Source of the DNA: a virus
IMG/VR virus record: IMGVR_UViG_3300047552_000367
Span: 1-23,065 of that record
Reading direction: 5' to 3' (one strand)
Length of the DNA stretch: 23,065 nucleotides
The position numbers and the translations under genes were made by a program. Below are positions 13,668 through 21,100 of this stretch, piece after piece (position 1 is the first letter of the stretch; each line of letters opens with the position of its first letter). The notes beneath the pieces are model-generated. The model worked only from the letters and a program-made list of their open reading frames with translations. It searched no databases and had not been told where the DNA came from.

Positions 13668-13692
13668 GAGGGGAACTACCCCTCTCTTTTTA
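13667..13692. terminator. Terminator between the ParB-like operon and the endolysin
   Basis: A 7-bp stem AGAGGGG (13667-13673) / CCCCTCT (13679-13685), loop AACTA, then CTTTTT on the plus strand. It overlaps the endolysin stop. The minus-strand T run is weak (TAATC), so it mainly ends the rightward operon. Confidence 0.85.
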
Positions 13693-14484
13693 GTTATATA
13701 AACAATTCCAGCTAGTGGCACCAACTACACCGTCCACACCAATTCTAACCTTCTCTTGGAACGCTCTAACTGCTGAATCTGTTTTGTTTCCAAAAATACC
13801 ATCTACAGCACCTACATTGTACCCAAGTTCAGTAAGACGTGCTTGAAGCTGTCTAACAGCCTCACCAGTGCTTCCTTTCTTTACAGTAGGCTTACCGTCT
13901 CCTGATGTGTTACGTGTTGTCTGAGAGGCTTGTGGAGTGTTCTGAGAGGTACTAGGAACAGTACTACCTACTAACCCTTTAACTATAGCATCTGCTATCT
14001 TCTCAGGATTATATCTCTCACAGTCTACTCTACTGTCTACAAAGAAGCATTCTATAAGGATAGCAGGCATTTTAGTTTTTTGAAGAACTGCTAATCCTCT
14101 GCTATCAACTTTGACACCTCTATCTCTGTAACCTATAGCTACTAATTGTTCCTGTACTCTATGTGCTATAGCTTTAGCAGGACTATTCTCTGATGCTATT
14201 AAAACCTCTGAACCATATGCAGAACCGTCTGCTGCGTTGCAATGAAGGGAAACAAATAAATCGTAATTACCGTTATTAGCACGTTCATACCTTCTACGTA
14301 AACTATCGGATAAGCTTGTACAGTTTTTAATAGGGTAGCTTAATCCTACATTATAACCCAATGCCCTTAATTTGCTATAAACTTTTTCGCCTATCTGCCT
14401 ATTACAAGTATCTTCAAATAATATAGAAGATGCTCCACTATCAAATGCACACAGATGCCCATAGTCCAAATATATGTTTTTCAT
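13690..14484 (-). CDS. Endolysin: N-acetylmuramoyl-L-alanine amidase (Amidase_3) with peptidoglycan-binding domain
   Basis: Cuts the amide bond between N-acetylmuramic acid and L-alanine to lyse the host. The Amidase_3 domain covers about 1-175: zinc ligands His10 (YGH), Glu24 (FEDT) and His81 (SLHCNAA), and catalytic Glu145 (ILIECFF). A Ser/Thr/Gln linker (about 176-195) leads to a PG_binding_1 domain (about 196-264: GEAVRQLQARLTELGY, DGIFGNKTDSAVRAFQ). No signal peptide, so a holin is needed; the gene just upstream is a candidate. AAAGGAGGAG precedes the ATG. 264 aa, typical for phages of Gram-positive hosts. Confidence 0.93.
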   Translation of the reverse strand: MKNIYLDYGHLCAFDSGASSILFEDTCNRQIGEKVYSKLRALGYNVGLSYPIKNCTSLSDSLRRRYERANNGNYDLFVSLHCNAADGSAYGSEVLIASENSPAKAIAHRVQEQLVAIGYRDRGVKVDSRGLAVLQKTKMPAILIECFFVDSRVDCERYNPEKIADAIVKGLVGSTVPSTSQNTPQASQTTRNTSGDGKPTVKKGSTGEAVRQLQARLTELGYNVGAVDGIFGNKTDSAVRAFQEKVRIGVDGVVGATSWNCLYN

Positions 14485-14499
14485 ATTTTTACTCCTCCT

Positions 14500-14673
14500 T
14501 TAATGTACTATTGTAAATATTTGATATAGGGTGATAACAGATAAGCACCCAAGTACCCAGTATAAACATTTAGGTAGTGAGTGCTTACCAAATACCAATC
14601 CTACACACAAGCCATATAAAAATATGAATATATTCTTAAGTATCATACTCATCTCATATGTTGTGCTGTTCAT
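14500..14673 (-). CDS. Holin candidate: small two-helix membrane protein, 57 aa
   Basis: A 57-codon frame starting MNSTTYEMSMILKNIFIF, 2 nt after the stop of the structural gene and ending inside the endolysin ribosome site. Two hydrophobic segments (about 11-29 and 36-55) are separated by a short basic turn (GKHSLPK). Small size, two helices and position directly before the endolysin fit a class II-like holin, but sequence alone does not prove it. The ribosome site is poor, so translation may be coupled to the upstream gene. An ORF on the opposite strand (14531-14722) is its shadow. Confidence 0.6.
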   Translation of the reverse strand: MNSTTYEMSMILKNIFIFLYGLCVGLVFGKHSLPKCLYWVLGCLSVITLYQIFTIVH

Positions 14674-14675
14674 GG

Positions 14676-15233
14676 CTATCTTATTATCTCAAAGAAATAA
14701 CCTAATGCTTGCACTACTTTAATGTCAGTAGCAGAACCTGTTACATCATGAGTTAATTTAAATACATACATTGTGTTGTTCTTCAAACTAAATCCTGTAT
14801 CATCAAGTGAATGAGTATTAACTCCTACACCTAATACATTTCCTGCACCTTGTAGATACTCAGCTATAAGTGTTCCATCTGCTGTTACCGTAGGATTATA
14901 TCTGATTAGTGTTGTAGCTGCATTAGTGCTTCTTCTATTTCTTTGTACAGGGGTAATAGTTAATCCTGTTGCATCTGTTACAGTAGCACCCTCATATAAC
15001 TGAACTCTTACTGCACCGTCTGTTACTACTTCTAAGGTCTTTAATGCTACTTCTGTAGCGTCTGTACCTGTTTTAAATGAGATATAGATTGAAGCATTCT
15101 GTGCTAATGTTGTGAGGTTCTTTGCCCAGAATAGATAGGCGGTGCCATTATGTCTGGCAGAATGTTCCAAATCTATTGATATCATAGCTTGTGATTCATT
15201 GTCTATATATGGTAAGTGGCTGAGTTTACCCAT
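14676..15233 (-). CDS. Phage virion-associated structural protein, 185 aa
   Basis: Starts MGKLSHLPYIDNESQAMISI. It is Thr/Ala/Asn-rich and beta-rich, with VQLYEGATVTDATGL, QRNRRSTNAATTLI and a C-terminal MYVFKLTHDVTG strand. This layout (YEGATV, NRRSTNAAT) is common in small hypothetical structural proteins located near tail fibres and lysis genes of siphophages and is probably a surface-exposed jelly-roll. Neighbours are fibre genes upstream and holin/endolysin downstream. It has an AAAGGAGGAAT ribosome site. The role is inferred from recurrent gene order and composition. Confidence 0.7.
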   Translation of the reverse strand: MGKLSHLPYIDNESQAMISIDLEHSARHNGTAYLFWAKNLTTLAQNASIYISFKTGTDATEVALKTLEVVTDGAVRVQLYEGATVTDATGLTITPVQRNRRSTNAATTLIRYNPTVTADGTLIAEYLQGAGNVLGVGVNTHSLDDTGFSLKNNTMYVFKLTHDVTGSATDIKVVQALGYFFEIIR

Positions 15234-15248
15234 AATAATATTCCTCCT

Positions 15249-15785
15249 TTAATTTTTATAAATCCATTTAAATCCTCCGGCAGTTTTACGTTTCCCATTA
15301 CATACTTTAAGTATATTTGAATGGCATATACCTAGATTGCTTTGTGCTTCCATTGAACTTTGCCACTCCTGTATAACCTTGTCTGTAAATCTGTCAATTT
15401 GTAGTACAGCTTTGCATCTAAATTCTAAAGTAGTTTTTCTTAAAGTTGTGGCGGCTACCTTGTTAGCATAATCCCGTAGACCTGATTTATGTGCATGGGA
15501 ATGATTTTCCTTACTTGTACACCATTCTAAATTCTGTTTATGGTTGTGAGATTTAACCCCATCTTTGTGGTTTACCTGTGGTTTATTCTCATGATTATCT
15601 ATATAAGTAATTGCTACTAACCTATGAATTGAATGTTGTTTAACTTCACCGTCTTTACATAAACTTATAAATTGATATCCATTTAGATGTGTAACAACCT
15701 CTAAAAATTTTTTGTTTTTGTAGCTCCACACCTTTCCACAGGTAGTAACTGCATACCTTCCTTCATAACCTATAACGTCCTTCAA
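15249..15785 (-). CDS. HNH homing endonuclease with NUMOD4 domain, TTG start
   Basis: Third NUMOD4-HNH paralogue: MKDVIGYEGRYAVTTCGKVW, then HNH_3 (HSIHRLVAITYIDN, VNHKDGVKSHNH, LEWCTSKENH) and a NUMOD1-like C-terminus (VIQEWQSSMEAQSNLG, GGFKW). The first codon is TTG, supported by AGAGGGGG 7 nt upstream and by alignment with the paralogues. It is inserted between a fibre gene and a virion gene. It has its own strong promoter (15816-15844), unlike the structural genes around it, as expected for a mobile gene carrying its own expression signals. Confidence 0.88.
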   Translation of the reverse strand: MKDVIGYEGRYAVTTCGKVWSYKNKKFLEVVTHLNGYQFISLCKDGEVKQHSIHRLVAITYIDNHENKPQVNHKDGVKSHNHKQNLEWCTSKENHSHAHKSGLRDYANKVAATTLRKTTLEFRCKAVLQIDRFTDKVIQEWQSSMEAQSNLGICHSNILKVCNGKRKTAGGFKWIYKN

Positions 15786-15815
15786 AGCAATTCCCCCTCT
15801 ATATATTATACTACC

Positions 15816-15844
15816 ATTATATCATATATTGCTTTGTGGGTCAA
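15816..15844 (-). promoter_or_regulatory. Promoter of the TTG-started HNH gene
   Basis: Minus strand: -35 TTGACC (15839-15844), 17-nt spacer, extended -10 TGA TATAAT (15816-15821). The -35 is part of a copy of the 13-bp motif, so a bound protein would block RNA polymerase. Confidence 0.75.
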
Positions 15845-15851
15845 CTTGGAA
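15839..15851. promoter_or_regulatory. Operator-like 13-bp motif, copy 6
   Basis: Plus-strand GGTCAACTTGGAA, one mismatch from consensus, overlapping the -35 of the HNH promoter. It lies in the 67-bp gap before the fibre gene stop. Confidence 0.5.
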
Positions 15852-15852
15852 A

Positions 15853-18054
15853 CTAATTGAAATGTATTACACATTTAACCAGTACATTAGTACCTGCTGC
15901 TTTACTTTCTAACGTATGTCCTACTTCTCTAAAATGCTCTACAGAATTAATAGTTGTAGGTGACACAATATCAATTCTACCTGCTACAGTAGTTGAAGTA
16001 AGTGCAACATATGCTCTAGTGGTAGCTACAGCATTAACAACTAATATCTCAGCTATACCACTTACAACTACCCAACACTCTGCTCCATCAACTATCCCTG
16101 AGTCATAGCAAATACCAATTGGGTCTATATCACTTGTAGGTGCTACTTGGAATGCATTATCTATAGTGTCGTGGGCTTCTACTACAGTACCTTTAACGCT
16201 TGCACTCCCTGTCTTATTGGTCAACTTGATTGCTATTCCACCCTCTGGTGTTATCTTAACTTTAGCTGTAGTTAATCCATTATTATCTGCAAGAGTCTCT
16301 TGGTAAGAAGCTGTAGCATAATCAAAAGCATGTACTATACTTGTGGAAGCAGGATTCTTAGTCGCTAACACTACTACTTTAACAGTATGATTACCTTGTG
16401 CTAAACCGGATATAGAATAAAACAGTTTCTGATATTGAACAGTAGGAGAGTACATATCTACTATTCCTTTACTTACAGTATCTATGAACACCTCAACTTG
16501 TCCTCTATTTGTAGAGAATACTCCATATAGATTAAGCCCAGTACCGTAGAAAGTAAATTGATAATAGTTACCTGCTGTTAAACTGTAAGTATAGTTTCCT
16601 CCATGTGATGATGCATTAACTGTAGGTACCCATGAGCCTGTATAAGCTATAGCGACATCATTTTCCTCAAAAGTAGTTGTTTTATTCTGTACAATACTAT
16701 CAATTGTAACCTTGGAAACTTGAAGATTACCCGGTAATATAGAAACAGCGTTTGCAGTATCCCAGTTTTCTCCTTCTACATAATTAGCAGGTTCATAGTT
16801 ATCAGAAGAAGGCACCAATACTAACTCCGGTGAACCGTCTGTAGTTATGTTATTAGTGGACTTTCTACCAATCTTCCAACTCTTATTCTTTTCTTGTTTC
16901 ATGAAGAATCCATCTGGGTCGATTACTCTAGTTACACCTACAAGATTTCCATCCTTTACAGGTAGATAATCAGAAGCATGTGTGTGATTCTTTCTAGCAT
17001 ACTTACTATCATTATCTAAACCTTTAGGTACCGCTGTAGTAGGTTTTGACCATATTTGTTTAAAGTTAAAGGTATAGTTATCAAATACATTTATATCTTC
17101 CCCTATACCCTCTGTAAGCAATTGTTTAGATACTCTGTTACGGTCTGATGAAAATTGCCATATAATCCAATCTGTATAACCTGCAAATGTCTTAAAGTTA
17201 TAGTTATCTCTTGTTAATTCATATGGAAGGTAATTGGATTGTGTTTCAGATAAATCAGGGTCATTTGCTGCAATCCATAATCTAGGCATATAGTAAGCAG
17301 ATATATAAGCATTAGTGCCTCCTATGTCCTGTATATTACCGCCACAACCATCTCCTATATGATAATAGCCTGAGTATAGCATAATACCGTTACCACCATT
17401 AGCAGGGTCAAGTTGAGGGAATCTAGTAAACATTGTAGTACAGAAAGTTTTCATAAATAGGAAAGCTTGTGTTGGAGTTATTACGTAATTAGTATTTATA
17501 CTTCCATCAGCATTATGTAATCTGTTATCCTCCCAGTCAAGGCATGGAATTATATCCCCACAGTTACCTACTCCGAATATACTTTCTAACTGGTCAGCAT
17601 ACTTAGTAGCTTCATATGTAGCATGAGTAGTTATGTTAGCGTTAGTAAATCCCCCAGTGTAACTACCCGCACCACTAGCACCAACACCAGTATAGATATT
17701 GATATGCCTACAGTACCAATAGGTTCCAATCTTTAATCCATAGTTTCTAAATTTAGTTACATTATTTACAGTGAAAGCTTCGTCTACAAAGGCAGCACCC
17801 GTATCAGTAGTGATACTGCCACTTTTAAATATAACAAAATCATAGTTATTAGTTGCAGCTACCTTAAATCCGGGTTCTGTACTATGCGTAGCTTTCTGTG
17901 CATAAGTTAATGCTCCTAAAGCTACTCCATCTGTAGCAAAAGGTAATTTATATTTATTTACATCCCAACCTCTCATCATTGTTTGACGTTCATGTTGGTT
18001 ATAATATTTAAAGTTATTACTTACACCATTGGTGGCAAGCGTAGCTTGTTTCAT
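15853..18054 (-). CDS. Tail fibre with N-terminal GH25 lysozyme-like domain
   Basis: Residues about 28-345 resemble GH25 muramidases: GWDVNKY (29-35), YDFVIFKSG, the catalytic pair Asp173/Glu175 in LDWED, IMLYSGYY, RLWIA, WIIWQFSS and DINVF. Next come a collar-like segment (KYARKNHTHASDYL, about 350-450) and a beta-sandwich module (about 465-585) also found twice in the neighbouring fibre. The C-terminal 130 residues (GGIAIKLTNKTGSASVKGTV, AECWVVVSGIAEILV) resemble a phage surface domain often seen at fibre ends. It may locally degrade peptidoglycan during DNA entry or bind the cell wall. 733 aa; AAAGGAGGAAT ribosome site. Confidence 0.85.
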   Translation of the reverse strand: MKQATLATNGVSNNFKYYNQHERQTMMRGWDVNKYKLPFATDGVALGALTYAQKATHSTEPGFKVAATNNYDFVIFKSGSITTDTGAAFVDEAFTVNNVTKFRNYGLKIGTYWYCRHINIYTGVGASGAGSYTGGFTNANITTHATYEATKYADQLESIFGVGNCGDIIPCLDWEDNRLHNADGSINTNYVITPTQAFLFMKTFCTTMFTRFPQLDPANGGNGIMLYSGYYHIGDGCGGNIQDIGGTNAYISAYYMPRLWIAANDPDLSETQSNYLPYELTRDNYNFKTFAGYTDWIIWQFSSDRNRVSKQLLTEGIGEDINVFDNYTFNFKQIWSKPTTAVPKGLDNDSKYARKNHTHASDYLPVKDGNLVGVTRVIDPDGFFMKQEKNKSWKIGRKSTNNITTDGSPELVLVPSSDNYEPANYVEGENWDTANAVSILPGNLQVSKVTIDSIVQNKTTTFEENDVAIAYTGSWVPTVNASSHGGNYTYSLTAGNYYQFTFYGTGLNLYGVFSTNRGQVEVFIDTVSKGIVDMYSPTVQYQKLFYSISGLAQGNHTVKVVVLATKNPASTSIVHAFDYATASYQETLADNNGLTTAKVKITPEGGIAIKLTNKTGSASVKGTVVEAHDTIDNAFQVAPTSDIDPIGICYDSGIVDGAECWVVVSGIAEILVVNAVATTRAYVALTSTTVAGRIDIVSPTTINSVEHFREVGHTLESKAAGTNVLVKCVIHFN

Positions 18055-18077
18055 ATAGTTATTCCTCCTTTAATCTA

Positions 18078-18107
18078 TAAAATAAAAGAGAGTCACAAGG
18101 ACTCCCT
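18078..18107 (-). terminator. Terminator between the two fibre genes
   Basis: On the minus strand: AGGGAGTC (18107-18100), loop CTTGT, GACTCTCT (18094-18087), then TTTATTTTAT. An 8-bp stem with one G-T pair. It lies just after the 1630-aa gene, so it would reduce expression of the 733-aa fibre, the virion protein and lysis genes unless transcription is antiterminated. Confidence 0.75.
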
Positions 18108-18111
18108 ATAA

Positions 18112-21100
18112 TTATGCACCGTTCTTTATAATCTCACACTCTATTTCATCCCCTGCACTCAATGTATAGTTATTCAACAAGGTAATAGTAGTACCTGCTA
18201 CAGAATAAGCTAAAGTAGGTCTAAGCTTAATACCATTAATAAAGACTCTTACAACGTCCGTAGTGGTACTAAAACCTGCTGTACCTATCGTAATAGTAGC
18301 TTGGTTAGCTGTCGCTGTGCTGTTCTCTGATATTACAGTAACACCACTGGTAATTGTCCAGTCAGAACTATTGGTTGTACCCGTTGCAGTGTAAGTTTTC
18401 TTAGCTGTAGTGTTTACGAATACTTGTCCTACAAAGCTAGGTGTTACTGCGGGTGCGGCAGTGCCTGTAACTGCTGTTACTACGTTTAGTGTATTAGAAC
18501 CGTTATAGTGTTTAAATCCAGATGCTGTAGAATTTATAGTTGTTGCATAGGAACTACTACCAAAAGTTGAGATGTTAGATGACGATAATCTAACAATGTC
18601 AATGTTGGTACCTCCGGTATCTTTAGATTGAATAGTGATGTTATTGTTCAACACCATCTGACCCGCAGCTGTAACAGCTATAGGTACTCCTGCGTTTATT
18701 GTTGGTGTTGCTGATGTTGTTATTCCTGGTTCATCTGTTATTAAATTAACAGAATAACCTGTATCCCAGCTAGTTGTATAACCTGAATAAGAAACCATAA
18801 CTTTATCTATATATAGTCTAGGCACAGTCCAAGAAGTTGTGGTAGTACCTAATAATATGCAACATTTTGTTCCATCATGGGCAAAACGTACAGATGTAAA
18901 AGGTAACGCACCAGAAGAATTAACAGATGCATTTTTCCATGAAGTACTTGGCACTTCAGTATATCCACTTAATGTTAAATAATAACCACCTGTATTAGTA
19001 TAATTATATCCAACTATACTAATATTAAGCATTGTATTAGACCAACTTTGTGGAAGTGTAATTTTAATTGTACCTGTTACAGCACCACTATTCGTATATT
19101 CTGCATTTGGTTGATTATAAATTAATTGATTATAAACCTTCATATTAGTTCCTTGCACCATCTTCATTAATGCAGTATCAGCAAATCCATTCAGTAAACT
19201 AGCATTAAGGTTATCTACCTTAGTTGTACTGCTAACAACCAGTGGTGCTGTATTTTGGGGTGCATTCGATTTTAGGACTCTGCCTAGGATGTCACCTGAG
19301 CCATCACGTAGTACAGCTGTATAAGCCGAAGCAGATGAACTAACTAAAGGTCTGCCCAATAATGTAAACGTTAATGAGGTAACCCCTATTGTTATAGGTA
19401 AGTCGGAAGATAAAGTAAATAAAGTATCTGCAAACACCGAACCTTTTTCTATACTAATGAACGTATTAGCAGTTAGAGTATCATTAGTCCTAACCCATGA
19501 CCCACTTGAAGCATAATATAAACCATTTTCTACACCGTTGGTTTGAGACGTAAGCAGTACCCTATCCCCGGCTAAAGTAGTATAACCATCAATAGTTTGT
19601 AACCCTGATAAAGTTATGTTTCCTGTAGCAAGAGTACAAACCTTAGCAGTCTGCAACATACTACCTGCACTTGCATAAGTACCGTCTGCTATATCTGCTA
19701 CAGCTGGTTGCCAGTCACGAGCGTATGAGCCTTTCTCTAGCTGTGGTTTAGTGACGTAGAGAGTTCCGTTACGGTATAATAACACCATAAAAGAAACATA
19801 CGCACAGTTAGAAGTTGCTATAGTGTGTGTTATAGAGAATCTAGTCCAAACGTTATTTTGTGTTAAACTTATATTCACATCTTTTGTAGCTAACGAAGCA
19901 TAAGATATATCCCTTTCTCCAAGTCTTATTACAGGTAATAAGCTATCTATTGCTGTATAGTCACTTGTTTTTACATATACACTAGCAGTAATCGTATCGC
20001 CTAATTTTACAGGGATATTAGGACTACCATTCATACCTATAGCAGTATATGTTGTTGAATCACTACCTAATCCAGTTCTACTGATACTAACAGCCTGTGC
20101 AGTCGAGTCCATTATATTAACAGTATCTCTGCTCCATCCTGTACCAACTACCCAACCAGTAGTATCCTTCATCCAAGCACTGTTCTTTAACAGATTACTA
20201 CCACCGATATTCTCAATAGCAGTCGCATTAAGCACCTCAAAGTAATCGAAGTTAACATTGTACCCACTTGATGAAGCATGCTTACTTCCTGCTAGTGCCA
20301 GTTTGATTTTGTGTTTGCCATACGTTAATCCTGTTATCTCATAAGTTTTTTGCTTATACAGTGGACTAGCTGAATATAAGTCTACAGCAGTTTTAGCTAC
20401 ATCATCAATATAAGGAGTGAATTTACCACTATCAGCAGTCATAGCTGTATACACCCTTATTCCTGTTCCTATAAATGAATATTCTAATATACTATTTGTA
20501 GTAGCTGAATTAGTATAGGTACTGTTTTGATAGTTAACATCAGTTCCCATAGTCCAAGTTCCTACTCTGTAAATGTTAGTGTCTGTATCATCTATCAATT
20601 GTACATTCTTAACATTACTGATTAGTGCAGGTGATTGAGATTGCATGAAGTCTTCCTGTACTCTACTGTTGATTACCTCGAAGTAATCTAGTGCAAAAGT
20701 GTAATTACTACTGCTTGCGTTTTTATTTGAATTAATAACTATTTTGATAGTGTGTTGTCCGTAAGTTAGGTTTAAATTTTGATACGCAATAGCTTTAAAA
20801 ACTGTTGAAGCATTATACCTGTCAATTGCAGTGGCTACAGATACACCGTCTATATAGACATCTATCATTCCTCTACTTGTGTGCTGAGAATCTCTAACAC
20901 GTATTCCTGTACCTACAAATATATACTCTATATAATCACCTACTACTAAGGATTGTTTGTAGGTAGTGTCACCCGTGTCTACGCCATATGAAGTACCCCA
21001 ACCACTCCCTACATAAACCACATTGTTGTCTAAACAATCCACATAGGACACGTTACTACTCGCATTACCTGCTACACTGTTGATACTGTTCTGTAAGCGT

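Noticed and set aside
14531-14722. Plus-strand 63-codon ORF
   Set aside because: It is opposite the holin candidate and lacks a ribosome site and coding-like composition.
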